From Ehretia macrophylla (lineage: Eukaryota > Streptophyta > Magnoliopsida > Boraginales > Ehretiaceae): 64,000 bases of DNA. Location of the stretch: positions 36,234,152 to 36,298,151 of the forward strand of contig CM075775.1 of NCBI GenBank assembly GCA_037974665.1. Direction: 5' to 3'. The position numbers and the translations under genes were made by a program. The notes beneath the pieces are model-generated. The model made no database searches, was not told the origin of the DNA, and worked only from the letters and a program-made list of their open reading frames with translations. Positions 24,543 through 37,716 of this stretch are shown here, piece after piece (within the stretch, counting starts at the first letter, position 1; every line of letters begins with the position of its first letter).

Positions 24543-24555
24543 TCCTCCCCTCCTT
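24543..24555 (-). other. Polypurine tract, B unit 2
   Basis: AAGGAGGGGAGGA on the - strand adjoins LTR 2, as in unit 1. Confidence 0.92.
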
Positions 24556-24576
24556 AAAAGAATTTCGTCCCGAAAT

Positions 24577-27500
24577 TCAATATTTACCTTGAAATAAAGC
24601 TGGATATTGCTGCTCCATCTGGTCTCGCCTTTCCCACGTTGCTTCCTCAACTCCATGATGATCCCACAGCACTTTCACCATCGGTATGGTTCTGTTGCGC
24701 AACTCCCGATCCTGCTGGTCTAGGATCCGAATGGGCTTCTCCTCGTAAGACAAGTTTTCCCGAAGCTGCAACGGCTCTGGCTCCAAGATATGCGACGGGT
24801 CAGGATGATACTTCCGTAGCATCGACACATGAAAGACGTCATGAATATTGGAGAGGTTCTGGGGTAGTGCTAGTCGATACGCCAACTTGCCAATCTTCTC
24901 AACTATCTCAAACGGTCCTACAAATCTCGGGCTCAACTTTCCACCCTTGCCATGTTTAATCAGTCCCCTCCGGGGTGATATCTTCAAGAACACCCTGTCG
25001 CCAACCTCAAACTCGAGACTCCGTCTCCGTCGGTCTGCATAACTCTTCTGCCTGCTCTGGGCGGTAAGCATCCGTTTCCGGATGAGATGGATGTTATCAA
25101 CAGTCTTCATCAGTTCAGGTAAAAGGGTCGGGTCAAAAGTCCTCGCCTCACCTACTTCATCCCAGTAAATTGGTGATCGACATTTCCGTCCATACAGCGC
25201 CTCAAATGGGGCCATCCCGATCGTGGCCTGATAACTATTGTTGTAGGCGAACTCTGCTAGAGATAGATATTTCTCCCAACCTTTCCCGAAGTCCAACACA
25301 CATGCCCTCAGCATGTCCTCCAAAATCTGAATAGTTCTCTCCGATTGACCATCCGTCTGAGGGTGATAAGCCGTGCTAAAACTTAATTTCGTCCCCAAAG
25401 CTTCTTGCAATCTTCTCCAAAATCGGGAAGTAAAACGAGGATCCCTATCCGATACAATACTCACAGGCATCCCGTGCAATCTTACAATCTCCGCCACATA
25501 CATATCTCCCAGTTTCTCAGGATTATCCTCCTTGTTTATTGGTAAAAAGTGTGCCGACTTAGTCAATCTATCTACTATAACCCAAGCGGCGTCACGACCC
25601 TTCTGTGATCTAGGCAGGTCCATAACAAAATCCATAGTGATATGTTCCCATTTCCATTGAGGAATCTCCAACGGCTGAAGTAAACCTGCAGGTCGTTGAT
25701 GTTCCGCTTTGACTCTCTGGCAGGTTAAACACCGTGCTACAAACTCCGCAATTTCTCTTTTCATGTTATTCCACCAATAGTGTTGCTTCAAATCCCGGTA
25801 CATCTTGGTTCCACCGGGGTGAATAGTATATCTTGAATTATGTGCTTCCTCAAGAATCTTCTTTTTCAGCTCTGGCTCATTGGGAACACAAACCCGGTTC
25901 CTAAACCTCCAAACACCATCGTCGTGAAACTTGAAATCCGCATTGCTTTCCTTAATCTTTTGAAATTGTTGGTCCTTCTGTTGAGCCTCTCGTAACTCAG
26001 ATAACAAAGTCGATTGAACTTGGGTAGTGGAAAAAAGTAACCCCTTCTGAGTTAATTGTGGTTTCCATAGAAACGCTTCCTCCAACAACTCCTGCACTTT
26101 GACTTCCAGTTTCGCCATGCTTGCTTTTCTGCTTAAGGCATCTGCAACTACGTTCGCCTTACCGGGCACATAATTAATTGAGCAGTTATAATCATCCAAA
26201 AGCTCCATCCACCGCCTTTGCCTCATATTCAATTCCTTTTGAGAAAACAAGTATTTCAAGCTCTTATGATAGGTAAATACCTCAAACTTGTTACCCCACA
26301 GATAATGCCTCCATTTCTTGAGTGCAAACACAATGGCCGCTAACTCCAAGTCATGCGTCGGGTAATTCGTCTCATACGGTTTTGGTTTCCTAGAAGCATA
26401 TGCAATAACTCTTCCATTTTGCATCAATACACATCCCAATCCTTCTTTCGAAGCATCACTATAGATTACGAAACCTTGACTCCCTTCAGGCAATGCAAGA
26501 ACTGGTGCAGTAGTCAATCTCTTCTTCAACTCTTGGAAGCTGTTCTCACACTTATCATCCCACACGAACTTGGTTTTCTTTTGAGTGAGCTTTGTAAGTG
26601 GTCCTGCAATCTTAGAGAAATCCTTCACGAACCTCCGATAATAGCCGGCTAGACCAAGAAAACTCCGGACTTCCGTAACATTTTCTGGCTTCTTCCAAGA
26701 CATCACTGCATCGATCTTTGCTGGATCTATCGCTATTCCCTCTTGGGATATGATATGCCCCAAAAATGCAATCTGCTGCAACCAGAATTCACACTTGCTA
26801 AACTTTGCATACAATTGATGCTCTCGAAGTTTCTGCAGTACCAACCGCAGATGTTGTTCATGCTCCGCCTCCGATTTCGAGTATACCAAAATATCATCAA
26901 TGAAGATCACCACAAATTGGTCCAAGTAGGGTTGAAACACCCTATGCATCAAATCCATAAAGGCTGCAGGGGCATTAGTTAGTCCAAAAGGCATCACTAC
27001 ATACTCATAGTGCCCATATCTCGTCCTGAAAGCTGTTTTAGGCACATCTTCCTTCTTGATCCGCAACTGATAATACCCTTGCCTCAAGTCGAGTTTCGAA
27101 TACACTTTGGCTCCTTGCAGTTGATCAAATAACTCGTCAATCAGGGGAAGTGGGTATTTATTCTTGACAGTCACTTGGTTCAATCCTCGGTAGTCAATGC
27201 ATAGCCTCAACGTTCCGTCTTTCTTCTTAACAAATAACACGGGCGCACCCCACGGTGAAGAGCTCGGTTGTACAAATCCCTTCTTCAGCAATCCTTGCAA
27301 TTGGTCCTTCAATTCTTGTAGCTCGGCCGGTGCCATACGATAGGGAGCTCTCGATATCGGCTGGGCGTCAGGCAGCAACTCTATAACAAACTCGATCTCC
27401 CGATTTGGGGGTAAACCGGGTAACTCTTCAGGGAACACATCTGCATAATCTTTGATTACAGGCATCTCCTCCAACTTAGCTTTATCCGACGGCTTGTTGA

Positions 27501-29097
27501 TAAGGTAAGCCAAGTATCCGCTGCATCCTTTCCTCAAGGACTTCACTGCTTTTGTAGATGAAATGATGGAACTCCCGGTGAAATCTCTTCGACCCATAAT
27601 CTCCAGTATCGGTTGATCAGGTACCCGGAACGTTATGATCTTCGCCCGGCAATCCAGTTGGACATGATGTTTTGCCAGCCAGTCCATCCCTAAAATGACC
27701 TCGTAGTCTCGAAAAGGTAATACAATAAGATTGGCCGAGAATTCCCTATCCTTAATTTGGATTTTACATGCTTTACAAGCTGAACTAGTTACAAGTTTAG
27801 AACCCATTGGAGTACCAACTTCTACTTCAAATGGCAAACATACAACTTTCAATTTCACACGTTCCACACATAATGGAGTAATAAATGAATGAGTAGCACC
27901 CGGATCAATTAACACCTTAACAGGTTGATTCAGTATGAAGAATGTACCTTCAACAACAGCGGTCTCATCTGGGATCTCCTCGCACTCGATAGCATAGGCT
28001 CGGGCCTGGACCCTGGGAACTGGAGTCTTACCTCTACCGGCTGGTTTACCCTGATTCTGCCCTGCCTGACGTTTAGGGCAATCCTTGATCTGGTGCTGAT
28101 CACTGCCGCACCTCATACATCGTCCCAACTTTCTCCAACACTGGGCCTCGGTATGCCCCTTCCTGTCACAATATGAGCAGCTGACGGACTGAGTAGCAGG
28201 TGAACTACCTGTGGATCCGCGGGTGGAAGAGGCTGATGGCGCTTTAGTCGGGCCACGGTTATTCCCTGGTCTGTTCTGGCTCTGGCCCTGACTGCGACTC
28301 TGACTCTGAAACTTCCTCTGCTGACCTGGAGGCTGGTAAGGTTTCTTGCTCGGCTGACTCGAATCGGCTCCATCTAGTTTCCTCTTCTCAACTCGAGAGG
28401 CAGCAGCAAAGAGATCAGAATAAGTATCGAAGTCATGAGAAGCTAACTGGTCTTGAATCTCTGGCCTCAATCCAATAGTAAATTTCCACATTTTTGCCTC
28501 CGGAGTACAAACCATATACTGAGCATAACGGGACAGTCGATCAAAACGAGCCTCGTACTGGGCCACCGTCATATTACCCTGGGTCAAGTGCATGAACTCC
28601 TCGATCCGCCTCTGCCTAGAAACTGCAGGTACATATTTTTCCTTAAATGCCTTAACAAAACTACCCCACAAGCGAGGTGTCCGATCAGTCTCCCATAGTG
28701 CCTCTACAGTGTGCCACCAATGCTCGGCATCCCCGTGCAACAGAAATACAGCAAACTCCAATTTCTCTTCATCTGTATAATCAAGTGGCCTAAAAATCTT
28801 CTCGATCTCGGACAGCCAAGCCTCTGCTTTCTCATCATCAGCTTCCCCGTAGAATTTAGACGGGCGAAAGTCAAGGAATTCCCTCATTCTGCTGTGTCTC
28901 CCATGGTTACCCTCATTCCTGTTGTTGATGTTGTTGTTGGCCTCACGAGCATCCTGACGCTCCATCACACGTGACACGCGATCCATGGCAGTTGCCATCA
29001 TGTTAAACATAGCTATACCGGGATTAGTCTGATAAGCATCCCCGGTCTCTTGAGGTTCACCACTCCTATTAGTAGTACGGGTACTAGGGCCAGCCAT
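24577..29097 (-). CDS. Gag-Pol polyprotein of element B, unit 2
   Basis: This is an uninterrupted 1506-residue frame with the same domains as unit 1 (Gag, two zinc knuckles, protease, reverse transcriptase, RNase H, integrase, chromodomain). It differs from unit 1 at only two residues, both private to this unit. Catalytic and zinc-binding motifs are all retained and it looks whole. It lies between shared LTRs 2 and 3, so it could be transcribed from LTR 3 as its 5' LTR. Whether each unit is expressed separately or by read-through is unknown. Confidence 0.95.
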   Translation of the reverse strand: MAGPSTRTTNRSGEPQETGDAYQTNPGIAMFNMMATAMDRVSRVMERQDAREANNNINNRNEGNHGRHSRMREFLDFRPSKFYGEADDEKAEAWLSEIEKIFRPLDYTDEEKLEFAVFLLHGDAEHWWHTVEALWETDRTPRLWGSFVKAFKEKYVPAVSRQRRIEEFMHLTQGNMTVAQYEARFDRLSRYAQYMVCTPEAKMWKFTIGLRPEIQDQLASHDFDTYSDLFAAASRVEKRKLDGADSSQPSKKPYQPPGQQRKFQSQSRSQGQSQNRPGNNRGPTKAPSASSTRGSTGSSPATQSVSCSYCDRKGHTEAQCWRKLGRCMRCGSDQHQIKDCPKRQAGQNQGKPAGRGKTPVPRVQARAYAIECEEIPDETAVVEGTFFILNQPVKVLIDPGATHSFITPLCVERVKLKVVCLPFEVEVGTPMGSKLVTSSACKACKIQIKDREFSANLIVLPFRDYEVILGMDWLAKHHVQLDCRAKIITFRVPDQPILEIMGRRDFTGSSIISSTKAVKSLRKGCSGYLAYLINKPSDKAKLEEMPVIKDYADVFPEELPGLPPNREIEFVIELLPDAQPISRAPYRMAPAELQELKDQLQGLLKKGFVQPSSSPWGAPVLFVKKKDGTLRLCIDYRGLNQVTVKNKYPLPLIDELFDQLQGAKVYSKLDLRQGYYQLRIKKEDVPKTAFRTRYGHYEYVVMPFGLTNAPAAFMDLMHRVFQPYLDQFVVIFIDDILVYSKSEAEHEQHLRLVLQKLREHQLYAKFSKCEFWLQQIAFLGHIISQEGIAIDPAKIDAVMSWKKPENVTEVRSFLGLAGYYRRFVKDFSKIAGPLTKLTQKKTKFVWDDKCENSFQELKKRLTTAPVLALPEGSQGFVIYSDASKEGLGCVLMQNGRVIAYASRKPKPYETNYPTHDLELAAIVFALKKWRHYLWGNKFEVFTYHKSLKYLFSQKELNMRQRRWMELLDDYNCSINYVPGKANVVADALSRKASMAKLEVKVQELLEEAFLWKPQLTQKGLLFSTTQVQSTLLSELREAQQKDQQFQKIKESNADFKFHDDGVWRFRNRVCVPNEPELKKKILEEAHNSRYTIHPGGTKMYRDLKQHYWWNNMKREIAEFVARCLTCQRVKAEHQRPAGLLQPLEIPQWKWEHITMDFVMDLPRSQKGRDAAWVIVDRLTKSAHFLPINKEDNPEKLGDMYVAEIVRLHGMPVSIVSDRDPRFTSRFWRRLQEALGTKLSFSTAYHPQTDGQSERTIQILEDMLRACVLDFGKGWEKYLSLAEFAYNNSYQATIGMAPFEALYGRKCRSPIYWDEVGEARTFDPTLLPELMKTVDNIHLIRKRMLTAQSRQKSYADRRRRSLEFEVGDRVFLKISPRRGLIKHGKGGKLSPRFVGPFEIVEKIGKLAYRLALPQNLSNIHDVFHVSMLRKYHPDPSHILEPEPLQLRENLSYEEKPIRILDQQDRELRNRTIPMVKVLWDHHGVEEATWERRDQMEQQYPALFQGKY

Positions 29098-29309
29098 CTA
29101 TAGGCACAATTTGTTGAAATATGATAATTAAGAATCTAATGCATAAGATATGCAACATTTTATAGATACAATTCTAAAAACATTTAAGGCATATAAGTCA
29201 CTTAAGCACATAAAGCATAGAAGGTACATTTAACACATAAAAAAGTCATCCTAATTATCTTAGGGCTCAACCCATGGTCCGAGAGTTAAACCCGGCTTAA
29301 GCAATCTAA

Positions 29310-29321
29310 GCTCTGATACCA
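29310..29321 (-). other. Primer binding site, B unit 2
   Basis: TGGTATCAGAGC on the - strand, 11 bp from LTR 3, complements initiator methionine tRNA. Confidence 0.9.
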
Positions 29322-29332
29322 TTCTTCTAAGG

Positions 29333-32300
29333 TGTCACGCCCCAACCCGGCCTATAAAGGTTAGACTAGGGTGTGATCTAAACAATCAAGTCCTTTCACA
29401 TTCTTAATCATTCTAGGAGGTTTAACACTTAACGTTTTATTCTAGACTCCAAAACTTTCCGAAAATTCGGCAGCATGACGGCTGTAATTGAGCTTTTTGT
29501 TTTGACCTAAATTTTCTAACAGCCTCAAAATTTACCATTTCAAATTCAATTCCAGCTAAGATTACTATTATTCCATCAATTGAATTGCCTATTGGTTAAT
29601 TCGACGTCCCGTTTGATTTATAACCTAACATGATACTATGTCTCGTTTGTTCATTTATCCTCATTTCAAAATATACCTGTTGATCTTAGCTTATTAGCGA
29701 GTACCTGCTAAGATTGGATAAGTTCATTAACCTATTTCTTAACTAAGCATCATAACCTGTGATAGATACTAGCGGTAGTAAAAGCAAAACGATCATAGTA
29801 GTGTCATGTCTAGTATCAGTCTACTTAAAATAAGTACAACCCAAAATTAGACCCCAAATTACAGCGGGGGTCTTTTACATCACAAGCAACAACAACATAA
29901 GGGAAATAGTCTTTAAGTAACAAAAGTTCACAAGAAGTCACGTTCAAGCAAAACAACGATAACAAGCAATCATTCCAGAGGTTCATCATTAGGTACATTG
30001 AGCTCGGGTTCCTGTGTCTGTTCTTCTTCACCTGAAATGATGAAAGAGGGTGAGTCCTTATGAACTCAGCGAGGGGGAAACGAGAAATAAGTTTGAAACT
30101 CGTTTTCCGGTTAAACTTATGAAAATCCCTTTTTCAAACATGAATACAACAGAAGTACAAGTACAGAAATACAAATACAGAAACAGGAATACCAGTCTTT
30201 CCTCCCCGAGGTTCTCTAGGATCCAAGCGGGAGTACTTATACATATAATAAAAAGGATACGGTGAGCTTTTGCTCTCAGATCAGATCCAGGATCAACTGT
30301 TGCGGCCGACTTCAAATCATTCCCCAAACACACCAGGTGGGTGTACTCCGGATGTACCCCAAAATCCTACGACCCAACTCTCCGAGGAAGTCTAGCCCCC
30401 AAGCGAGAGAGGGAATGGGACCATGGTGGTCACGGTATCACCGGCAAGCCCGATGCCGCCCGGCGTACGTGATCACTACCATGCCAACAGGAAAGGTTGC
30501 AACCTTGTATGCAATGCACATTTATGACAGGTAATATATATCACAGAAGGAGGACAACAAAGTAGGTTGCCTCCGGACAGTCATAAGATTGCACATTGAC
30601 AGATAAACAGGCAGGACAAGATAGGACAGGAAATTTCACTTGAAAGGCATATAGAGTTATATGGAAATTAAACGGGCAGCCATGTAACACATGTAAAACA
30701 GGCCATATAACTCATTAAAAGTCCACGCAATCAAGTGATAAGATTACTCAACATGTAGTGATATCAACAAGGGTTCAAATGCGAGAAAAGCTTATTTGTC
30801 AACATGCAATGGTCAAGATCACTTTTAAAGTTATAAAACATTTACGGGTAGCCCACGCAACGTATAGTTTCCTCACAATATCCAATGGTTAACACTTAGC
30901 AAGAATATTTAATCATTAGGGTTTCCATTTCATGCATAATCGTGCGATCAAACCCTAAGTCAACTTAACATCATTCCCAAGTCATACATCATTCAATTCA
31001 TACATCCTCAAGTGCTTAAAACAGTCCACATAATATTCCAACACCACAATTCCAAGCAACTAGTGCCACAAAAGAGGTTACAATAGTTTTCCAAGCACAT
31101 AGCTAAGTGGAACACTTACTGCAATAGGCTGTTTTCTCATGATCAATGGGATAATCAAACAATCTCCAAATTCAGTGAATAAGATGTCAAATTAAAGCTT
31201 AAGAAGTTATCTAAAATCAGAAACAATCCTTGCATCAATTGGAGTTCAGAATCATTAGTTATAACCGAAACAGTGAGGTAACACAAAACTGTCCAGATTT
31301 TCACACTTTTCAGAAAATGACGTTTTTGAGGTCCTTAGAGTCGTTTTTAGCTTTGGTCTATTTCTGACAAAGTTGTCCAGAACTGAAAAATCTAGCAGCA
31401 CACCAATTTTCATACATTTTGGACAACATTTACTAAGTCAAATATGGTTCGTTCCACAAGGTCAGTGCATCTGCCAAAACCTGATTCATTTTTCCAGATT
31501 TCCAGATTTGGTCACATTTTAATGATTTGCCATTTTGAGGACCTTAGAGTCAAAATTTGCTTCGACCTATTTCTGGGAAAAATGTTCAAAACTGCCCAAA
31601 CTAGTCACCTACCAATTTTGAAGCATTTTCAACACCATTTGCTTAGCTAAACTTACCTCGAACAGACTGGTCAGAGAGCTGTCACATAAATTCGACTTCA
31701 CCTAGCATCATTTTCAAGCCAAGTTCTTGCCATGCATGGTTGTTTAAGCTCATGGACGACCACATAACTCAAGTACAGAAGCAAACATACTCATTTGTGA
31801 ACATGCATGTGAAATTTCAAAGAGTTTTCAAAAGCTTTTAACCCTCACCTTAGCAATCAACCACAAAATGCTCAAGACCCTTTGTTGAAGCTCAAACCTT
31901 CTCCTTTCCCTTGCTTAGCCGAGAACCTCACTAGTTTTTCTCTATTTTTCCTAGCTTAATGTTCAAACTCTTAGCACAATCATGATGTTAAACTATGAAG
32001 AAAAGAAATGGATGCTTAGTAACTCACCTAGGCCGAAATGGAGCTCCAAATGCGCATGCAAGAGAAATTTTCGAACTCTAGCTTGTTTGCTTGGTTTTCT
32101 TGATGGTTTGCTTGCCTTGTTCGACCAAGGTGTGATGAAGATGGACAAAGATGATGAGATTTCAGCCAAGGACCGAAATGGAGAGAGAAGAATGAGAGGA
32201 GAGAGAGTTTGTGAGAGGAAATGAAAGAAATGACAAAGAAATGAAGGTCTTGGCATTTTTTGAGGTGTATGTCGGCATTGGGCTTCAAAATTCTGCAATT

Positions 32301-32926
32301 TGTGTCTCCAATGTGATATTTTGAAATTGTTAGGATGGGCAAGGATGAAGTGGTCGAAAATTTGTGCAAGTGGAAGGATTTTGAGCAATTTTTTAATGGC
32401 TTTGTGTCATAAGTTGTCTTGGCATGCATTAGAATAAAGAATTTTTTGCTCAAACCTTGTGCAAGACCATGGTATGGTCGGCCAAGGCTAATAAAATGGC
32501 TGAATTTGTGTCATCTTTTGGGTGTTGATTGTTGTGTGTTGAATTTGCAAAAAGAACAAAGAATAAAGAATAAGGAATGTCTAGTGTTTGGTGCCTTTTT
32601 GTCTTCTAGTGAATGGAATTTTGATTATTATATTGTTAGTGGATTTTGTAGAATTGTTTAATAGTCTAGTGTTTCGTGAAAGATGCTTTCTTGATTAGTG
32701 TGTAGGCACGCTTTTCTAGGTTTAGGGCACGCACTTCTAGGTAGGACACGAACTACGAGACGAACGCACGTTTTTCAAGTAAACGCTCGTAACCCTATAT
32801 GAATGCACGAAATTCAATGCAAGGCACACAACTAAATACAATTCTCAAACCTAGGTCATGGCACGCACATCTAGGTTAGGGCACGCAAAAAGAGATATCG
32901 CACGCAATTCGGGGTCGGGCTTCACA
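29333..32926 (-). repeat. Element B LTR 3 (internal, shared)
   Basis: This 3594-bp LTR lies between units 2 and 3. It shares T at 31980 with LTR 2 and otherwise appears the same as LTR 1 by eye. Confidence 0.96.
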
Positions 32927-32939
32927 TCCTCCCCTCCTT
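32927..32939 (-). other. Polypurine tract, B unit 3
   Basis: AAGGAGGGGAGGA on the - strand adjoins LTR 3. Confidence 0.92.
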
Positions 32940-32960
32940 AAAAGAATTTCGTCCCGAAAT

Positions 32961-35900
32961 TCAATATTTACCTTGAAATAAAGCTGGATATTGCTGCTCC
33001 ATCTGGTCTCGCCTTTCCCACGTTGCTTCCTCAACTCCATGATGATCCCACAGCACTTTCACCATCGGTATGGTTCTGTTGCGCAACTCCCGATCCTGCT
33101 GGTCTAGGATCCGAATGGGCTTCTCCTCGTAAGACAAGTTTTCCCGAAGCTGCAACGGCTCTGGCTCCAAGATATGCGACGGGTCAGGATGATACTTCCG
33201 TAGCATCGACACATGAAAGACGTCATGAATATTGGAGAGGTTCTGGGGTAGTGCTAGTCGATACGCCAACTTGCCAATCTTCTCAACTATCTCAAACGGT
33301 CCTACAAATCTCGGGCTCAACTTTCCACCCTTGCCATGTTTAATCAGTCCCCTCCGGGGTGATATCTTCAAGAACACCCTGTCGCCAACCTCAAACTCGA
33401 GACTCCGTCTCCGTCGGTCTGCATAACTCTTCTGCCTGCTCTGGGCGGTAAGCATCCGTTTCCGGATGAGATGGATGTTATCAACAGTCTTCATCAGTTC
33501 AGGTAAAAGGGTCGGGTCAAAAGTCCTCGCCTCACCTACTTCATCCCAGTAAATTGGTGATCGACATTTCCGTCCATACAGCGCCTCAAATGGGGCCATC
33601 CCGATCGTGGCCTGATAACTATTGTTGTAGGCGAACTCTGCTAGAGATAGATATTTCTCCCAACCTTTCCCGAAGTCCAACACACATGCCCTCAGCATGT
33701 CCTCCAAAATCTGAATAGTTCTCTCCGATTGACCATCCGTCTGAGGGTGATAAGCCGTGCTAAAACTTAATTTCGTCCCCAAAGCTTCTTGCAATCTTCT
33801 CCAAAATCGGGAAGTAAAACGAGGATCCCTATCCGATACAATACTCACAGGCATCCCGTGCAATCTTACAATCTCCGCCACATACATATCTCCCAGTTTC
33901 TCAGGATTATCCTCCTTGTTTATTGGTAAAAAGTGTGCCGACTTAGTCAATCTATCTACTATAACCCAAGCGGCGTCACGACCCTTCTGTGATCTAGGCA
34001 GGTCCATAACAAAATCCATAGTGATATGTTCCCATTTCCATTGAGGAATCTCCAACGGCTGAAGTAAACCTGCAGGTCGTTGATGTTCCGCTTTGACTCT
34101 CTGGCAGGTTAAACACCGTGCTACAAACTCCGCAATTTCTCTTTTCATGTTATTCCACCAATAGTGTTGCTTCAAATCCCGGTACATCTTGGTTCCACCG
34201 GGGTGAATAGTATATCTTGAATTATGTGCTTCCTCAAGAATCTTCTTTTTCAGCTCTGGCTCATTGGGAACACAAACCCGGTTCCTAAACCTCCAAACAC
34301 CATCGTCGTGAAACTTGAAATCCGCATTGCTTTCCTTAATCTTTTGAAATTGTTGGTCCTTCTGTTGAGCCTCTCGTAACTCAGATAACAAAGTCGATTG
34401 AACTTGGGTAGTGGAAAAAAGTAACCCCTTCTGAGTTAATTGTGGTTTCCATAGAAACGCTTCCTCCAACAACTCCTGCACTTTGACTTCCAGTTTCGCC
34501 ATGCTTGCTTTTCTGCTTAAGGCATCTGCAACTACGTTCGCCTTACCGGGCACATAATTAATTGAGCAGTTATAATCATCCAAAAGCTCCATCCACCGCC
34601 TTTGCCTCATATTCAATTCCTTTTGAGAAAACAAGTATTTCAAGCTCTTATGATAGGTAAATACCTCAAACTTGTTACCCCACAGATAATGCCTCCATTT
34701 CTTGAGTGCAAACACAATGGCCGCTAACTCCAAGTCATGCGTCGGGTAATTCGTCTCATACGGTTTTGGTTTCCTAGAAGCATATGCAATAACTCTTCCA
34801 TTTTGCATCAATACACATCCCAATCCTTCTTTCGAAGCATCACTATAGATTACGAAACCTTGACTCCCTTCAGGCAATGCAAGAACTGGTGCAGTAGTCA
34901 ATCTCTTCTTCAACTCTTGGAAGCTGTTCTCACACTTATCATCCCACACGAACTTGGTTTTCTTTTGAGTGAGCTTTGTAAGTGGTCCTGCAATCTTAGA
35001 GAAATCCTTCACGAACCTCCGATAATAGCCGGCTAGACCAAGAAAACTCCGGACTTCCGTAACATTTTCTGGCTTCTTCCAAGACATCACTGCATCGATC
35101 TTTGCTGGATCTACCGCTATTCCCTCTTGGGATATGATATGCCCCAAAAATGCAATCTGCTGCAACCAGAATTCACACTTGCTAAACTTTGCATACAATT
35201 GATGCTCTCGAAGTTTCTGCAGTACCAACCGCAGATGTTGTTCATGCTCCGCCTCCGATTTCGAGTATACCAAAATATCATCAATGAAGATCACCACAAA
35301 TTGGTCCAAGTAGGGTTGAAACACCCTATGCATCAAATCCATAAAGGCTGCAGGGGCATTAGTTAGTCCAAAAGGCATCACTACATACTCATAGTGCCCA
35401 TATCTCGTCCTGAAAGCTGTTTTAGGCACATCTTCCTTCTTGATCCGCAACTGATAATACCCTTGCCTCAAGTCGAGTTTCGAATACACTTTGGCTCCTT
35501 GCAGTTGATCAAATAACTCGTCAATCAGGGGAAGTGGGTATTTATTCTTGACAGTCACTTGGTTCAATCCTCGGTAGTCAATGCATAGCCTCAACGTTCC
35601 GTCTTTCTTCTTAACAAATAACACGGGCGCACCCCACGGTGAAGAGCTCGGTTGTACAAATCCCTTCTTCAGCAATCCTTGCAATTGGTCCTTCAATTCT
35701 TGTAGCTCGGCCGGTGCCATACGATAGGGAGCTCTCGATATCGGCTGGGCGTCAGGCAGCAACTCTATAACAAACTCGATCTCCCGATTTGGGGGTAAAC
35801 CGGGTAACTCTTCAGGGAACACATCTGCATAATCTTTGATTACAGGCATCTCCTCCAACTTAGCTTTATCCGACGGCTTGTTGATAAGGTAAGCCAAGTA

Positions 35901-37481
35901 TCCGCTGCATCCTTTCCTCAAGGACTTCACTGCTTTTGTAGATGAAATGATGGAACTCCCGGTGAAATCTCTTCGACCCATAATCTCCAGTATCGGTTGA
36001 TCAGGTACCCGGAACGTTATGATCTTCGCCCGGCAATCCAGTTGGACATGATGTTTTGCCAGCCAGTCCATCCCTAAAATGACCTCGTAGTCTCGAAAAG
36101 GTAATACAATAAGATTGGCCGAGAATTCCCTATCCTTAATTTGGATTTTACATGCTTTACAAGCTGAACTAGTTACAAGTTTAGAACCCATTGGAGTACC
36201 AACTTCTACTTCAAATGGCAAACATACAACTTTCAATTTCACACGTTCCACACATAATGGAGTAATAAATGAATGAGTAGCACCCGGATCAATTAACACC
36301 TTAACAGGTTGATTCAGTATGAAGAATGTACCTTCAACAACAGCGGTCTCATCTGGGATCTCCTCGCACTCGATAGCATAGGCTCGGGCCTGGACCCTGG
36401 GAACTGGAGTCTTACCTCTACCGGCTGGTTTACCCTGATTCTGCCCTGCCTGACGTTTAGGGCAATCCTTGATCTGGTGCTGATCACTGCCGCACCTCAT
36501 ACATCGTCCCAACTTTCTCCAACACTGGGCCTCGGTATGCCCCTTCCTGTCACAATATGAGCAGCTGACGGACTGAGTAGCAGGTGAACTACCTGTGGAT
36601 CCGCGGGTGGAAGAGGCTGATGGCGCTTTAGTCGGGCCACGGTTATTCCCTGGTCTGTTCTGGCTCTGGCCCTGACTGCGACTCTGACTCTGAAACTTCC
36701 TCTGCTGACCTGGAGGCTGGTAAGGTTTCTTGCTCGGCTGACTCGAATCGGCTCCATCTAGTTTCCTCTTCTCAACTCGAGAGGCAGCAGCAAAGAGAGC
36801 AGAATAAGTATCGAAGTCATGAGAAGCTAACTGGTCTTGAATCTCTGGCCTCAATCCAATAGTAAATTTCCACATTTTTGCCTCCGGAGTACAAACCATA
36901 TACTGAGCATAACGGGACAGTCGATCAAAACGAGCCTCGTACTGGGCCACCGTCATATTACCCTGGGTCAAGTGCATGAACTCCTCGATCCGCCTCTGCC
37001 TAGAAACTGCAGGTACATATTTTTCCTTAAATGCCTTAACAAAACTACCCCACAAGCGAGGTGTCCGATCAGTCTCCCATAGTGCCTCTACAGTGTGCCA
37101 CCAATGCTCGGCATCCCCGTGCAACAGAAATACAGCAAACTCCAATTTCTCTTCATCTGTATAATCAAGTGGCCTAAAAATCTTCTCGATCTCGGACAGC
37201 CAAGCCTCTGCTTTCTCATCATCAGCTTCCCCGTAGAATTTAGACGGGCGAAAGTCAAGGAATTCCCTCATTCTGCTGTGTCTCCCATGGTTACCCTCAT
37301 TCCTGTTGTTGATGTTGTTGTTGGCCTCACGAGCATCCTGACGCTCCATCACACGTGACACGTGATCCATGGCAGTTGCCATCATGTTAAACATAGCTAT
37401 ACCGGGATTAGTCTGATAAGCATCCCCGGTCTCTTGAGGTTCACCACTCCTATTAGTAGTACGGGTACTAGGGCCAGCCAT
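32961..37481 (-). CDS. Gag-Pol polyprotein of element B, unit 3
   Basis: This is an uninterrupted 1506-residue frame, identical in domain content to units 1 and 2. It differs from unit 1 at a single residue in the N-terminal Gag region. It looks whole. In element orientation it is the first unit, lying directly after the outer 5' LTR (LTR 4), so it has the arrangement most like an ordinary single insertion. Frames on the opposite strand within it are shadows. Confidence 0.95.
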   Translation of the reverse strand: MAGPSTRTTNRSGEPQETGDAYQTNPGIAMFNMMATAMDHVSRVMERQDAREANNNINNRNEGNHGRHSRMREFLDFRPSKFYGEADDEKAEAWLSEIEKIFRPLDYTDEEKLEFAVFLLHGDAEHWWHTVEALWETDRTPRLWGSFVKAFKEKYVPAVSRQRRIEEFMHLTQGNMTVAQYEARFDRLSRYAQYMVCTPEAKMWKFTIGLRPEIQDQLASHDFDTYSALFAAASRVEKRKLDGADSSQPSKKPYQPPGQQRKFQSQSRSQGQSQNRPGNNRGPTKAPSASSTRGSTGSSPATQSVSCSYCDRKGHTEAQCWRKLGRCMRCGSDQHQIKDCPKRQAGQNQGKPAGRGKTPVPRVQARAYAIECEEIPDETAVVEGTFFILNQPVKVLIDPGATHSFITPLCVERVKLKVVCLPFEVEVGTPMGSKLVTSSACKACKIQIKDREFSANLIVLPFRDYEVILGMDWLAKHHVQLDCRAKIITFRVPDQPILEIMGRRDFTGSSIISSTKAVKSLRKGCSGYLAYLINKPSDKAKLEEMPVIKDYADVFPEELPGLPPNREIEFVIELLPDAQPISRAPYRMAPAELQELKDQLQGLLKKGFVQPSSSPWGAPVLFVKKKDGTLRLCIDYRGLNQVTVKNKYPLPLIDELFDQLQGAKVYSKLDLRQGYYQLRIKKEDVPKTAFRTRYGHYEYVVMPFGLTNAPAAFMDLMHRVFQPYLDQFVVIFIDDILVYSKSEAEHEQHLRLVLQKLREHQLYAKFSKCEFWLQQIAFLGHIISQEGIAVDPAKIDAVMSWKKPENVTEVRSFLGLAGYYRRFVKDFSKIAGPLTKLTQKKTKFVWDDKCENSFQELKKRLTTAPVLALPEGSQGFVIYSDASKEGLGCVLMQNGRVIAYASRKPKPYETNYPTHDLELAAIVFALKKWRHYLWGNKFEVFTYHKSLKYLFSQKELNMRQRRWMELLDDYNCSINYVPGKANVVADALSRKASMAKLEVKVQELLEEAFLWKPQLTQKGLLFSTTQVQSTLLSELREAQQKDQQFQKIKESNADFKFHDDGVWRFRNRVCVPNEPELKKKILEEAHNSRYTIHPGGTKMYRDLKQHYWWNNMKREIAEFVARCLTCQRVKAEHQRPAGLLQPLEIPQWKWEHITMDFVMDLPRSQKGRDAAWVIVDRLTKSAHFLPINKEDNPEKLGDMYVAEIVRLHGMPVSIVSDRDPRFTSRFWRRLQEALGTKLSFSTAYHPQTDGQSERTIQILEDMLRACVLDFGKGWEKYLSLAEFAYNNSYQATIGMAPFEALYGRKCRSPIYWDEVGEARTFDPTLLPELMKTVDNIHLIRKRMLTAQSRQKSYADRRRRSLEFEVGDRVFLKISPRRGLIKHGKGGKLSPRFVGPFEIVEKIGKLAYRLALPQNLSNIHDVFHVSMLRKYHPDPSHILEPEPLQLRENLSYEEKPIRILDQQDRELRNRTIPMVKVLWDHHGVEEATWERRDQMEQQYPALFQGKY

Positions 37482-37693
37482 CTATAGGCACAATTTGTTG
37501 AAATATGATAATTAAGAATCTAATGCATAAGATATGCAACATTTTATAGATACAATTCTAAAAACATTTAAGGCATATAAGTCACTTAAGCACATAAAGC
37601 ATAGAAGGTACATTTAACACATAAAAAAGTCATCCTAATTATCTTAGGGCTCAACCCATGGTCCGAGAGTTAAACCCGGCTTAAGCAATCTAA

Positions 37694-37705
37694 GCTCTGA
37701 TACCA
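37694..37705 (-). other. Primer binding site, B unit 3
   Basis: TGGTATCAGAGC on the - strand, 11 bp from LTR 4, complements initiator methionine tRNA. Confidence 0.9.
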
Positions 37706-37716
37706 TTCTTCTAAGG